NCBI GenBank assembly: GCA_963837345.1
Contig: CAWIMX010000001.1
Location: forward strand, 3,038,001-3,102,000
Length of the DNA stretch: 64,000 nucleotides
Source of the DNA: CAWIMX01 sp963837345
GTDB lineage: Bacteria; Acidobacteriota; Vicinamibacteria; Vicinamibacterales; CAVVIG01
Direction of reading: 5' to 3'
Positions 54,087 to 62,447 of this stretch are shown in pieces. Each line of letters opens with the position of its first letter. Within the stretch, counting starts at the first letter, position 1. Below the pieces are notes generated by a model, which was given only the letters and a program-made list of their open reading frames with translations, did no database searches and was not told where the DNA came from. Position numbers and translations under genes: made by a program.

Positions 54087-55712
54087 CTAGGGGATCGCGA
54101 ACGCCGTCAGGTTCGTGCCGGCCGGCACGAGCACGATCTGCTTTCCGTCCAGCATATAGGTGACGGGCGACGTTCCGTGCAGGTTCGACCCGAGCTGATA
54201 GTGGTACAACATCCGCCCGGTCCGCGAGTCGAGGGCGTAGAAGTTCCCTTGGGCGTCGCCCGAGAAGACCAGGCCCGAGGCAGTGGTCAGGACGCCCGAC
54301 CACGACGGCGACGGGTACGTGAATTCCCAGCGCCGCTCTCCCGTCCGGGGATCGATGGCGCGCAGCGCGCCCCAGGGCTCGTCGCTGCCCGGCGCCCGCG
54401 CCGTGGCGCCGCCCGTGAAGCTGTCGCCGGGATTGTAGTCGGGCGCCCACGCGAAGAACGTGGCGCACGTTTCACGGGCCGTCACGAAGAACAACTGGAG
54501 GTCGGGGTCGTAGGACGGCGGCATGAAATTCGTCCCGCCGACGAGATCGGGGCAGGTGATCGATCCCTTCTCGTCGGGCGTATGTCCCGGCAGGGTCACG
54601 GGCCGTCCGTCCGCGCCCACGTCCTTGGCCCATGTGGTCTCGACGAACGGCTTCGCCACGATCGGACGGCCCGTCGTGCGATCGAGCGTGTAGAAGAAGC
54701 CGTTCCGGTTCGCCACCATCACGACCTTGCGCGGCTGGCCGTCGATGGTGAGGTCGGCCAGCACGGGCACGTGCGTCGAGTCCCAGTCGTGGACGTCGTG
54801 CGGCGTGAACTGATAGTGCCACTTGAGCGCGCCCGTGTCGGCGTCGAGCGCCACGAGCGAGGTGGCATAGAGGTTGTCGCCCTCGCGGCTGGCCGAATGG
54901 TAGTCGGGGCTGGGGTTGCCGGTGCCGTAGAACACCAGGTTCTGGTCGGGATCGTAGGTGCCCGTCGTCCAGACGGAGGCACCGCCGCGCTGCCAGGAAT
55001 CGCCGGTCCAGGTGTCGCTGCCCGGTTCCCCGGGACCGGGCACGGTATAGAAGCGCCATGCGCGCGTGCCGGTTTCCGCCTCGTACGCGTCGATGAACCC
55101 GCGAATGCCGTATTCGCCGCCGGCCACGCCGACGATCACTTTGTCTTTCACGACCAGGGGTGCGATGGTGGACGCGTAGCCCTTCTGGTAGTCCTCGAGG
55201 ACCGTATCCCAGACGACATCACCGGTGCGCATGTCGAGCGCGAGCAGGTGCGCGTCGAGCGTCGTCATGAAGAGCTTGTCGCCGAGGGCGCCGAAACCCC
55301 TGTTGACGAGCCCGCAGCAGGCCGTGAGGCCGCGGGCCGGCAGCTCGCGCCGGTAGCGCCAGATCGGGCGCCCGGTGCGCGCGTCGAGCGCGAACGCGAC
55401 GTTCTGCGGGCCGGTGACGTACAGCACGTTGTCGAGCACGAGTGTCGTGGTCTCGAACCGTCCGAGCGTGTCGGTCTGGAAGGTCCACAGAGGCGTCAGC
55501 CGCCCGACGTTGTCCGGGGTGATCTGCGTGAGCGGGCTGTGGCGGTGGCCATCGTAGCTGCCGGCGAACATCAGCCACTTGCCGGGGTCCGCCAGCCCAT
55601 TCATCAGGTCCTGGCTGTTCACGGTCGGCGCGCGCTGGGCGAGCAGCGGCGCGGCGGCGAGCGCCGCGAGGGCCGCGCCAAGCAGAAGTCTTCGCCGGGA
55701 CGGTGCCTGCAT
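54087..55712 (-). CDS. PQQ-dependent alcohol dehydrogenase (quinoprotein)
   Basis: Periplasmic eight-bladed propeller oxidising an alcohol and passing electrons to a cytochrome. A Tat-like leader (S-R-R-R-L-L-L-G-A-A-L) precedes W-blades (G-A-L-K-W-H-Y-Q-F-T). The vicinal disulfide pair is visible in L-T-A-C-C-G-L-V, the calcium/PQQ Asn in G-T-G-N-P-S-P-D-Y and the catalytic Asp in H-D-W-D-S-T. The residue two after that Asp is Thr, not the Asp of lanthanide enzymes, suggesting calcium (tentative). The start at 55712 is preferred over 55718 because caggag is then 6 nt upstream. No C-terminal heme; the next gene upstream supplies one. Confidence 0.93.
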   Translation of the reverse strand: MQAPSRRRLLLGAALAALAAAPLLAQRAPTVNSQDLMNGLADPGKWLMFAGSYDGHRHSPLTQITPDNVGRLTPLWTFQTDTLGRFETTTLVLDNVLYVTGPQNVAFALDARTGRPIWRYRRELPARGLTACCGLVNRGFGALGDKLFMTTLDAHLLALDMRTGDVVWDTVLEDYQKGYASTIAPLVVKDKVIVGVAGGEYGIRGFIDAYEAETGTRAWRFYTVPGPGEPGSDTWTGDSWQRGGASVWTTGTYDPDQNLVFYGTGNPSPDYHSASREGDNLYATSLVALDADTGALKWHYQFTPHDVHDWDSTHVPVLADLTIDGQPRKVVMVANRNGFFYTLDRTTGRPIVAKPFVETTWAKDVGADGRPVTLPGHTPDEKGSITCPDLVGGTNFMPPSYDPDLQLFFVTARETCATFFAWAPDYNPGDSFTGGATARAPGSDEPWGALRAIDPRTGERRWEFTYPSPSWSGVLTTASGLVFSGDAQGNFYALDSRTGRMLYHYQLGSNLHGTSPVTYMLDGKQIVLVPAGTNLTAFAIP

Positions 55713-55748
55713 CGTCATCTCCTGTGGCGACTGCCGCGCGTCGCCGGT

Positions 55749-56537
55749 TTACTGCGCGCCCCGGAGCGTGCCCAGGTACTGCAACAGGTCGTTGAGGTCG
55801 GCTTCGCTGAGGCGGTCGGGTCCGTACGCCGGCATGGCCGATCGCGCGCCGTCGGTGACTGCGCGCAGGTCGTCTTTGAGGTAGCCCTGAATACGCTCGC
55901 CCGTATCCATGATCTGCACCGAGAACAGATCCTCGTTCTTCTTCACGCCGCGTACGGCTCGGCCATCGGGCAGGGTGAGCGTGACGGGCTCGTAGCCCGC
56001 TCGCGGCTCTTCGTTGGCGCCGCGGATCTGGCGGACGAGCGCCGCACGCGCCCTCGCGGCGCCGATCCGCGACAAATCGGGTCCCAGGCGGCCTCCACGG
56101 CCGTTCACGCGATGGCAGCTGGCACATTGCGTGCGGAAGAGGCGCTCGCCGTTGGCCGCGTCGCCCGTCGGCGCGGCGGCGGGGGCCACGTTGAGCGTTC
56201 TCAGATACGCGAGGATCCGCCACACGTCGTCGTCGTGAACGCGCACGCCGGCGGCCGGCATCTCCGTGCCGGGAATGCCCGATCGAATCGTCTGGAACAA
56301 TCCAGCATCGGTGCGGCCGCTCGCCCACACCGCCGTGAGATCCGGGCCGCGGACGCCTGTGGCGTCCATGCCATGGCAGTTGGCGCAGCGCGCCCGGAAC
56401 AGACCCTGGCCGTTGCGAATGGCGTCGGGATTGCCGGCCAGCGGATTCTGCGGAGCGCCGGTCTGCGGTGCGGCGGCCAGGGAGACGCCGACGAGGACGC
56501 CGAGCGCCGCGGCGAGGGCGGGTCTCTTGACAGGCAT
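55749..56537 (-). CDS. Diheme c-type cytochrome, partner of the PQQ dehydrogenase
   Basis: Periplasmic electron acceptor. Signal peptide (A-L-A-A-A-L-G-V-L-V-G-V-S-L-A-A), first heme C-A-N-C-H-G-M-D, second heme C-A-S-C-H-R-V-N-G, with axial Met candidates in T-E-M-P-A and S-A-M-P-A-Y. Between the second heme and the C-terminus is an extra beta region (E-P-V-T-L-T-L-P-D-G-R-A-V-R-G-V). The start at 56537 is fixed by aggagg 5 nt upstream. About 262 residues. It is the first gene of a two-gene minus-strand operon, 36 nt before the dehydrogenase. Confidence 0.92.
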   Translation of the reverse strand: MPVKRPALAAALGVLVGVSLAAAPQTGAPQNPLAGNPDAIRNGQGLFRARCANCHGMDATGVRGPDLTAVWASGRTDAGLFQTIRSGIPGTEMPAAGVRVHDDDVWRILAYLRTLNVAPAAAPTGDAANGERLFRTQCASCHRVNGRGGRLGPDLSRIGAARARAALVRQIRGANEEPRAGYEPVTLTLPDGRAVRGVKKNEDLFSVQIMDTGERIQGYLKDDLRAVTDGARSAMPAYGPDRLSEADLNDLLQYLGTLRGAQ

Positions 56538-56560
56538 GGCCGCCTCCTGGTGGAGCGCCA

Positions 56561-56566
56561 ATTATA
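56561..56566 (-). promoter_or_regulatory. TATAAT -10 of the cytochrome-PQQ dehydrogenase operon
   Basis: Perfect TATAAT on the minus strand, 23 nt before the ATG at 56537, followed by a proper aggagg. A weak TTGCCT lies about 20 nt upstream. Contrast with the leaderless plus-strand promoter 30 bp away. Confidence 0.6.
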
Positions 56567-56596
56567 GGCGCAGCCGTGCGCGCGAAGGCAATTTGT

Positions 56597-56602
56597 TAGA
56601 CT
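56597..56602 (+). promoter_or_regulatory. Candidate -10 hexamer TAGACT, near-leaderless start for the CoA-transferase
   Basis: TAGACT ends 8 nt before the ATG at 56611. The intervening gcaggg is too close to the start to act as a normal ribosome-binding site. Confidence 0.4.
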
Positions 56603-56610
56603 GCAGGGCC

Positions 56611-57744
56611 ATGGCGCCCCTCGACGGCATGAAGGTCATCGATCTCACGCGAGTGCTCGCCGGTCCGTTCTGCACGATGATGCTCGGCGACATGGGTGCC
56701 GAGGTCGTGAAGATCGAGGAGCCGGTGCACGGCGACGATACGCGCGGCTGGGCGCCGTTCGTCGATGGATGGAGCAGTTACTTTCTGGGCGTGAACCGCA
56801 GCAAGAAAAGCGTGGCGCTCGATCTCAAGACGATCGCCGGGGCCGAGGCGCTGCGCGCACTCCTCGATTCGGCCGACGTCCTGATCGAGAATTTCCGTCC
56901 GGGCAGTCTCAAGGCGCTCGGTTTCGGCCCCGCCGACGTGCTGGCCGAGTATCCGCGCCTGGTGTACTGCTCGATCAGCGGCTACGGCCAGAACGGGCCG
57001 CGCGCCCATCTGCCCGGCTACGACGTGGTCATCCAGGGCGAGGCCGGGCTGATGGACGTGACTGGCTTTCCCGACGGCGAGCCGACGCGCGTCGGCATCG
57101 CCATCACCGACTACCTCGCGGGGCACTACGCGATGCAGGGCATTCTGCTCGCGCTGCTCGAGCGCGAGCAGAGCGGGCTGGGACAACACGTGGATATCGC
57201 GCTCTTCGACTCGATGCTGTCGGTGATGCACCTGCCGGTGGGCATCCTGCTCGCGACGGGCACGTCGCCCGGGCGGCGCGGCAACGATCATCCGTCGATT
57301 GCGCCGTACGAGACGCTTCACGCGCGGGACGGCCGCATCATTGTCGCCGTGGCGAATCCACGGCTGTGGACCCAGTTTCTCGACGCGATCGGGCGTCCCG
57401 ATCTCGCCGACGATGCGCGTTTCCGGACGAACAGCGATCGCCTGGCGCATCGCGCCGAGTTGAAGGCCGAGCTCGAACGGACCTTCGCGACGATGTGTGT
57501 GGACGAGCTCGTCGCGCGGCTCGAGGCTCGGCAGGTGCCATGCGGCCGCGTGCGGACGGTTGAAGACGCGCTCGCCGATCCGCAGGTGGCGGCGCGCGAT
57601 ATGATGCTCGTGCAGGCGCACGACACGCTCGGCGAGGTGCGCATGCTGGGAAATCCGGTGAAACTGTCGCGGACGCCGGCGACGCCGAAACGGCCGCCAC
57701 CCGCGCTCGGCGAGCATACGCGCGAGATTCTGGACGCGCTCTGA
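56611..57744 (+). CDS. CaiB/BaiF family class III CoA-transferase
   Basis: Moves CoA between carboxylic acids through an aspartyl-CoA intermediate. N-terminal M-K-V-I-D-L-T-R-V-L-A-G-P-F-C-T, then E-V-V-K-I-E-E-P-V-H-G-D-D-T-R; C-S-I-S-G-Y-G-Q-N-G-P; and the catalytic Asp in E-A-G-L-M-D-V-T-G. The C-terminal E-A-R-Q-V-P-C-G-R-V and G-E-H-T-R-E-I-L complete the family pattern. 377 residues. Followed after 13 nt by an enoyl/dienoyl-CoA-type reductase, so the pair probably handles an unsaturated or branched acyl-CoA. Confidence 0.92.
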   Translation: MAPLDGMKVIDLTRVLAGPFCTMMLGDMGAEVVKIEEPVHGDDTRGWAPFVDGWSSYFLGVNRSKKSVALDLKTIAGAEALRALLDSADVLIENFRPGSLKALGFGPADVLAEYPRLVYCSISGYGQNGPRAHLPGYDVVIQGEAGLMDVTGFPDGEPTRVGIAITDYLAGHYAMQGILLALLEREQSGLGQHVDIALFDSMLSVMHLPVGILLATGTSPGRRGNDHPSIAPYETLHARDGRIIVAVANPRLWTQFLDAIGRPDLADDARFRTNSDRLAHRAELKAELERTFATMCVDELVARLEARQVPCGRVRTVEDALADPQVAARDMMLVQAHDTLGEVRMLGNPVKLSRTPATPKRPPPALGEHTREILDAL

Positions 57745-57757
57745 CCCATAGGGGAAG

Positions 57758-58567
57758 ATGGCGACGCCCTTTCGACACGGACTGCTGGCGGGCCGCGCGG
57801 CCCTCGTCACCGGCGGCGGCACCGGCATCGGCCGCGGTCTGGCCCTGGCGCTGGCGGACGCCGGCTGCGACGTCGCCATCACGAGCCGATCGATCGATCA
57901 CCTCGCGCCCACGGCCGACGAGATCCGGGCGGCCGGCGTCCGGGCCCACGCGGTGGCCGGCGACGTGCGGCGGCCGGCCGACGTCGACCGCGTCGTGGGC
58001 GAAGCCGCCCAGGCCCTGGGGCGGCTCGACATCCTGATCAACGGCGCCGCCGGCAATTTCATCTGCCTGGCCGAGCATCTCTCGCCGAACGGCTTCGGCA
58101 CGGTCGTGGACATCGATCTGAAGGGCACGTTCAACGTCTCGAGGGCGGCGCTCGCGCATCTCAAGGCCCAGGGAGGCGTCGTCCTCAACATCAGCGCGAC
58201 CCTGCATTACCTGGGCACGATGGCGCAGGCGCACGTTTCGGCCGCCAAGGCGGGCATCGACGCGCTGACGCGCGTGCTGGCCGTCGAATGGGGCGGATAC
58301 GGCATTCGCGTGAACGGGATTGCGCCCGGCCCCACCGACGGCACCGAGGGCGTGCGCCGGCTCACGAGCGACGAGACCCGGAATGCCATCGTGCACCAGT
58401 GTCCGCTCGGCCGCCTGACCACGATCGAGGACCTCGCCAACGCCACGCTCTTCCTGTGCTCGGACGCGGGCTCGTTCATCACCGGCGTCACGCTGGTGGT
58501 GGACGGCGGCTTGTGGCTGCGTTCGGGGCGGATCCTGGAAGCCGCGAGCGAGCGGGCGTCGTCATGA
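57758..58567 (+). CDS. SDR oxidoreductase of the 2,4-dienoyl-CoA reductase type
   Basis: NADP(H)-binding short-chain reductase: L-V-T-G-G-G-T-G-I-G-R-G, then A-I-T-S-R-S-I-D, N-G-A-A-G-N-F (family N-A-A-G) and D-L-K-G-T-F-N-V-S. The usual Y-x-x-x-K is absent; instead A-H-V-S-A-A-K-A-G occurs, followed by L-A-V-E-W-G-G-Y-G-I-R-V-N-G-I-A-P-G-P and G-T-E-G-V-R-R-L. That set matches peroxisomal/bacterial dienoyl-CoA reductases, which use Asp and Lys rather than Tyr. 269 residues. Works with the preceding CoA-transferase in acyl-CoA metabolism (inference). The stop overlaps the next ATG. Confidence 0.88.
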   Translation: MATPFRHGLLAGRAALVTGGGTGIGRGLALALADAGCDVAITSRSIDHLAPTADEIRAAGVRAHAVAGDVRRPADVDRVVGEAAQALGRLDILINGAAGNFICLAEHLSPNGFGTVVDIDLKGTFNVSRAALAHLKAQGGVVLNISATLHYLGTMAQAHVSAAKAGIDALTRVLAVEWGGYGIRVNGIAPGPTDGTEGVRRLTSDETRNAIVHQCPLGRLTTIEDLANATLFLCSDAGSFITGVTLVVDGGLWLRSGRILEAASERASS

Positions 58568-59121
58568 CCGAGGTGGAAGTCGTTCGCAACGTCCGCGCCC
58601 GCCGGTACGTGATTCGCGTGCGGCCGGACGGCACCGTACGCGTGTCCGTGCCGCGGTGGGGATCGAGGCGGGAGGCGCTCGCGTTCGCGGAGCGCGAGCG
58701 CGCGTGGATCGAGAAGGAGCGCCGGCGTGTCGCCGAAGAGCAGGCGCGCGCGCGTCAACTGGCGCCGCCGCCAGAGGTCGAGCGGGCGCTGCGGGCGAAA
58801 GCGGCGCGCGAACTGCCGCTTCGCGTCGGCGAGCTGGCGTCCGCTCACGGCCTCGCCGTCACGCGCGTGAGCGTGCGCAACCAGCGCTGGCGCTGGGGAT
58901 CGTGCTCGCGCGCCGGCCACATCTGCCTGAACTGGCGGCTGGTGGCCATGCCGGCCTGGGTGCGCGACTACGTCATCGTGCACGAGCTCATGCATCTTCG
59001 GCGACTCGATCACTCGCCCCGCTTCTGGAAGCTCGTGGCCGCGGCGTGCCCCGACTACCAGGAAGCGCGCGCGTGGCTGCGCCGCCACGCGGCCAGGCCC
59101 GAAAGCCTGCACTACAATTAG
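58564..59121 (+). CDS. YgjP-like (DUF45) metal-dependent hydrolase
   Basis: Zinc-metallopeptidase-like protein of the UTP pyrophosphatase/YgjP family. N-terminal V-V-R-N-V-R-A-R-R-Y-V-I-R-V-R-P-D-G-T-V-R-V-S; then V-R-N-Q-R-W-R-W-G-S-C-S; the zinc motif V-H-E-L-M-H-L with a third ligand in L-D-H-S-P-R-F-W; and a short C-terminal helix. 185 residues. Coupled to the SDR by an ATGA overlap. Its final codons (cac tac aat tag) include the TACAAT proposed as the next gene's -10. Confidence 0.9.
   Translation: MTEVEVVRNVRARRYVIRVRPDGTVRVSVPRWGSRREALAFAERERAWIEKERRRVAEEQARARQLAPPPEVERALRAKAARELPLRVGELASAHGLAVTRVSVRNQRWRWGSCSRAGHICLNWRLVAMPAWVRDYVIVHELMHLRRLDHSPRFWKLVAAACPDYQEARAWLRRHAARPESLHYN
59113..59118 (+). 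promoter_or_regulatory. Candidate -10 hexamer TACAAT, leaderless start
   Basis: TACAAT ends 5 nt before the ATG at 59124 and forms the last two sense codons of the YgjP-like gene. It may let the small downstream gene be transcribed independently. Confidence 0.35.
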
Positions 59122-59123
59122 CC

Positions 59124-59474
59124 ATGCGCGTCGTGAATCGCACCGCCGTCACCGTGACCGGTGCCAGGCCGTATCTCGACTGGATGCGAACCTGCGACGC
59201 CGACGCGCACAAGGGCGCGATCACGGTGTCGCCCGCCAGGGTCTACGGCACGGCCTTTCTGCTCCCGGAATTCGAGCTCGAGGAGGATCTACAGGAGTGG
59301 ATCGAAGAGAACGCCGCGTGGATTTTCGAGTTCCAGCTGGCCGCCTGGACCGAGGACGAGGCCGCCTGGCCGACCGTTCGCGACTTGAAGACGTTTCGTG
59401 AGTGGTTTCGCGTCGACGTGCATTCCGCCGTTGTGGACATCGCCGACGACGACATCGAAGGAGAAGAGCTCTAG
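59124..59474 (+). CDS. Small acidic protein of unknown function
   Basis: 116 residues, cytoplasmic, strongly acidic (E-F-E-L-E-E-D-L-Q-E-W-I-E-E-N and D-I-A-D-D-D-I-E-G-E-E-L). Trp-rich helices (W-I-E-E-N-A-A-W-I-F-E-F-Q; F-R-E-W-F-R-V-D-V) suggest a compact alpha/beta fold. It is abutted by the Dabb gene after 0 nt. No family recognised; the small size and acidic tail would suit a binding or antirestriction-like mimic role, but that is speculation. Confidence 0.7.
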   Translation: MRVVNRTAVTVTGARPYLDWMRTCDADAHKGAITVSPARVYGTAFLLPEFELEEDLQEWIEENAAWIFEFQLAAWTEDEAAWPTVRDLKTFREWFRVDVHSAVVDIADDDIEGEEL

Positions 59475-59765
59475 ATGGCGCTCGTACACATGGTGTGTTT
59501 CAAGTACAGGGCAGGCGTCGACGAGGCCGCCCGCGCGGACCACCGCGCGAGGCTGCAGGCGCTGCGGCGCCTTGCGGGGATTCTGGACCTCAAGGTGGGC
59601 GCCGACGTCGTGGGGTCCGCGCGATCGTTCGATACCGGGCTCCTCATCACCTTTCCCGACCGCGCCGCGCTCGACGCCTACCAGAAGGACCCCGCGCACG
59701 TGCCGGTGGCGCAGCTCGGGGCCGGCCTCGCCGAGCAGATCGTCGCGGTGGACTTCGAAAGCTAG
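59475..59765 (+). CDS. Stress-responsive alpha/beta-barrel (Dabb) protein
   Basis: Dimeric ferredoxin-like barrel of 96 residues. Hallmarks: H-M-V-C-F-K-Y-R-A-G-V-D-E-A, I-L-D-L-K-V-G-A-D-V, D-T-G-L-L-I-T-F-P-D-R-A-A-L and Y-Q-K-D-P-A-H-V-P-V-A. Members include small hydrolase-like and polyketide-cyclase-like proteins; the role here is unknown. Starts directly after the preceding stop. The 3' end overlaps the convergent AlgJ-like gene by 4 bp. Confidence 0.9.
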   Translation: MALVHMVCFKYRAGVDEAARADHRARLQALRRLAGILDLKVGADVVGSARSFDTGLLITFPDRAALDAYQKDPAHVPVAQLGAGLAEQIVAVDFES

Positions 59766-60949
59766 CGTCCGCCGCCGGCGCTGCCCGGCGTGGCGGCTGG
59801 AGGCACCAGATCCGGATAGGGCAGAAACGTGAACAGGTGCCGCGCGACGAACTCCTGAATCACGACGTCGGGGTGCTCGCGCGTCACGACGTCGGCATCG
59901 AAGTCGTTCTCCCACAGATACACCGCCCGGCTGAAGTGCTCCGACAGGTACGGCATCAGCCGACCCGCAAACGAGTCGCGGAACACGACCGCCCGCGGCC
60001 GCCGCGATCCGGGAATCTCGGTGACCAGACGTCCCTCCTCCCCATACGGGTCGGGGGTGGCCGGCTCGACCACGCGAGCCGCCCAGCCCCGGCGTGGCAC
60101 GAGGCCGGGCATGGCCTCCTTGCCGCGATCGACGAGCCCGAGCATCGTGGTCTTGTCGCCCGAGGGCGCTGAGGCCGATGCGACGAAATCGGCGCGCGTC
60201 AACGGCTGCATCGAGGGAAACCAGCGCTGCAGCCGCCGCACGATCGCCTGATAGCCGACCAGCCCGCCGCGATCGTTCCAGTGCGTGTCGTACCGGTCGT
60301 AGAGCAGCTCGGACGACTTGGCGGCCAGGAGCGGCGGACGCAGATCGAGCGGATCGAGCGTCGAATGCCTCCGGAGGTAGTCGAGCAGGCGATCCACCCG
60401 GTAGTCCGGGCTCATGCGGCCGAGCGTGGTCGGCATGAACTCGGGATAGATCATCTGCTTGTCGGGCGCGAACACGACCAGATAGTGGATGCCGCGTTCG
60501 GCCAGCCAGTCGCGCGTGCGTTCGAGCGTGTCCTTCCACGCGCGCAGGCTCTCGGCGTCGAACGGCTCCGTCTGGACGTAGTCCTGCAGTCCGCCGTCGT
60601 CGGCATAGAAGAGCCAGCCGTCCTTGCCCGCGATCACCGTGTCGGACGGAGAGGTTCGCAGCCCCTCCCACAGCGCGACGGCCTGCAGATGGATCAGACG
60701 CGACCGGAAGGCGAAGTGATCCACGAAGTACTGCTTGAACGCGGCCGGCCAGGCTGCGATCGCGTGCGCCTGCCACGACCACGCAGGCGCCGGGGCGAGC
60801 TCGCGCATCTCGGCTTCCGAAATCGTCGATCGATCGACCCCGGCCACCATCCCGAGGCCGGGTGCGGCAAGAACGACGAGAAAGATGCCCACGACGGCCA
60901 GCGTTGATGCGCGCGACGCGGACGTGCGGCTCGAGGGCACCACCGTCAT
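59762..60949 (-). CDS. AlgJ/AlgX-type SGNH-like O-acetyltransferase
   Basis: Type II membrane protein with the active site in the periplasm, transferring acetyl groups to an exopolysaccharide. N-terminal signal anchor (L-A-V-V-G-I-F-L-V-V-L-A-A-P-G-L-G). Family landmarks: F-F-R-S-R-L-I-H-like block (F-A-F-R-S-R-L-I-H), V-F-A-P-D-K-Q-M-I-Y-P-E, the Asp-His pair in D-T-H-W-N-D-R-G, and the Ser in V-F-R-D-S-F-A-G-R. 395 residues. Its ATG overlaps the stop of the AlgI-like gene (TGATG), showing strict coupling. Confidence 0.88.
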   Translation of the reverse strand: MTVVPSSRTSASRASTLAVVGIFLVVLAAPGLGMVAGVDRSTISEAEMRELAPAPAWSWQAHAIAAWPAAFKQYFVDHFAFRSRLIHLQAVALWEGLRTSPSDTVIAGKDGWLFYADDGGLQDYVQTEPFDAESLRAWKDTLERTRDWLAERGIHYLVVFAPDKQMIYPEFMPTTLGRMSPDYRVDRLLDYLRRHSTLDPLDLRPPLLAAKSSELLYDRYDTHWNDRGGLVGYQAIVRRLQRWFPSMQPLTRADFVASASAPSGDKTTMLGLVDRGKEAMPGLVPRRGWAARVVEPATPDPYGEEGRLVTEIPGSRRPRAVVFRDSFAGRLMPYLSEHFSRAVYLWENDFDADVVTREHPDVVIQEFVARHLFTFLPYPDLVPPAATPGSAGGGR

Positions 60950-62412
60950 CAGAACCTGAAATAGATGAACGGGTCGTAGGTGCCGGCGGCGACCTGGACG
61001 ATCGACGCGGCGAGCAGCAGCGCGAAGCCCACGGAGGCGCCCGCGGCCACGGTCCAACCGGCGGCCGGGCGTGCGCGATCGTCGACGACGCGGTCGCGCC
61101 ACGCGGCGAGCCATGGCCCGAGCGGCGCCGACAACGCCATGCCCGCCGCGATCGTGATCGCGACGTGTGGAGTCAGGAACCAGGCCGCGCCGTACGGCGT
61201 GGGCGCGGCGAGGCCCCCGCCGCCGAGCGCTCTCAGGAACGCGAGGGCTCCCGTGAGCGTGTCGGCGCGGAAGAACACCCACCCGACCATCACGACGGCC
61301 ATGGCGTAGCCGTGGCGGAACGGCCCGGGCAGCCGGCCGATCCGCGCGGCGAGCCCGAGGCGTTCGCCGACCAGAAAGAGCCCGTGGAACAGCCCCCACA
61401 CGACGAAGTTCCAGCTCGCGCCATGCCACAGGCCGCACAACGCGAACACCGTGACGAGGTTGACGTACAGGCGCCGCGGACTGACGCGGTTCCCTCCGAG
61501 CGGCACGTACAGATAGTCGCGGAACCAGGTCGACAAGGAAATGTGCCAGCGGCGCCAGAACTCCTGGACGGTTTGTGCCACGTACGGCCAGCGGAAGTTC
61601 TCGGGAAAATGAAAACCGAACATGCGGCCGAGGCCGATCGCCATGTCGGAGTATCCGGAGAAGTCGAAGTAGATCTGGAGCGTGTAGCAGGTGAGGCCCA
61701 GCCAGGCATGGGCGGCCGACCACTGCGCCGGCGGCATCGCGAAGATGCGATCGGCGGGTCCGGCCACGACATTGGCCACGAGGACCTTCTTGGCGAGACC
61801 CGTGACGAAGCGGCGCGCGCCGTAGGCGAAGTCGTCGATCGAGACCCGCCTCTGGGCCAGCTCGCCGGCGATGTCGCGGTAGCGGATGATCGGTCCGGCG
61901 ATCAGCTGGGGGAAGAGCAGGAGATAGAGCGCCGCGTGCACCGGATTCTTCTGGGCGGCGGCGTCGCGGCGATAGACGTCGACGACGTACGAGATGGCGT
62001 GGAACGTGAAGAACGAAATTCCAATCGGAAGCAATACCCGCGGCAGCGGAATCGCCCGCCCGCCGGCCGACTGCAGGATCGTATTCAGGTTGTCGCCGAA
62101 GAAGTTGGCGTACTTGAAGATGCCGAGGACGGCGAGGTCGACGCCGATGGCGATCGCGAGGAGGGCCCGCGCGCGGCCCGTCGCGCGGCCGCGGTCGACG
62201 GCGATGGCCATCCGGTAGTTGAAGGCGATCGACGCGAGCATCAGCGCGGTGAACCAGCCTCCGCCCGTGACATAGAAGACGACGCTCGCGACGAGCAGCA
62301 GCAGGTTGGCGTAACGGCCGTGCCCCCCGGCGCGGAATGCCCGTGGCGCGAAGTACAAAGCCAGCAGGACGGGGAGGAACAGAAAGAGAAAGATCGGTTC
62401 GCTGAAGAGCAC
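60949..62412 (-). CDS. AlgI-type MBOAT membrane O-acyltransferase
   Basis: Carries acetyl groups across the inner membrane for the AlgJ-like partner. About 12 membrane segments over 487 residues. MBOAT landmarks: L-F-S-E-P-I-F-L-F-L-F-L-P at the N-terminus, F-P-Q-L-I-A-G-P-I-I-R-Y, Y-F-D-F-S-G-Y-S-D-M-A-I-G-L-G, W-R-R-W-H-I-S-L-S-T-W-F-R-D-Y-L, and the catalytic His in C-G-L-W-H-G-A-S-W-N-F. No polymerase or export genes adjoin, so the polymer is unknown; candidates are a capsule or cell-surface glycan. Confidence 0.94.
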   Translation of the reverse strand: MLFSEPIFLFLFLPVLLALYFAPRAFRAGGHGRYANLLLLVASVVFYVTGGGWFTALMLASIAFNYRMAIAVDRGRATGRARALLAIAIGVDLAVLGIFKYANFFGDNLNTILQSAGGRAIPLPRVLLPIGISFFTFHAISYVVDVYRRDAAAQKNPVHAALYLLLFPQLIAGPIIRYRDIAGELAQRRVSIDDFAYGARRFVTGLAKKVLVANVVAGPADRIFAMPPAQWSAAHAWLGLTCYTLQIYFDFSGYSDMAIGLGRMFGFHFPENFRWPYVAQTVQEFWRRWHISLSTWFRDYLYVPLGGNRVSPRRLYVNLVTVFALCGLWHGASWNFVVWGLFHGLFLVGERLGLAARIGRLPGPFRHGYAMAVVMVGWVFFRADTLTGALAFLRALGGGGLAAPTPYGAAWFLTPHVAITIAAGMALSAPLGPWLAAWRDRVVDDRARPAAGWTVAAGASVGFALLLAASIVQVAAGTYDPFIYFRF

Positions 62413-62434
62413 CTTGGCAGGAACCCGGCCCGAC

Positions 62435-62440
62435 TAGAAT
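62435..62440 (+). promoter_or_regulatory. Candidate promoter: TTGGCA and TAGAAT, leaderless start
   Basis: TAGAAT ends 7 nt before the ATG at 62448. TTGGCA at 62414-62419 (spacer 15) is the best -35 match among the leaderless candidates. It sits in the 35-bp divergent gap with the AlgI-like gene. Confidence 0.45.
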
Positions 62441-62447
62441 AGCAGCA

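Noticed and set aside
54600..54830. Lanthanide-dependent (XoxF-type) signature in the PQQ dehydrogenase
   Set aside because: The residue two after the presumed catalytic Asp is Thr instead of Asp, so the lanthanide hallmark is missing.
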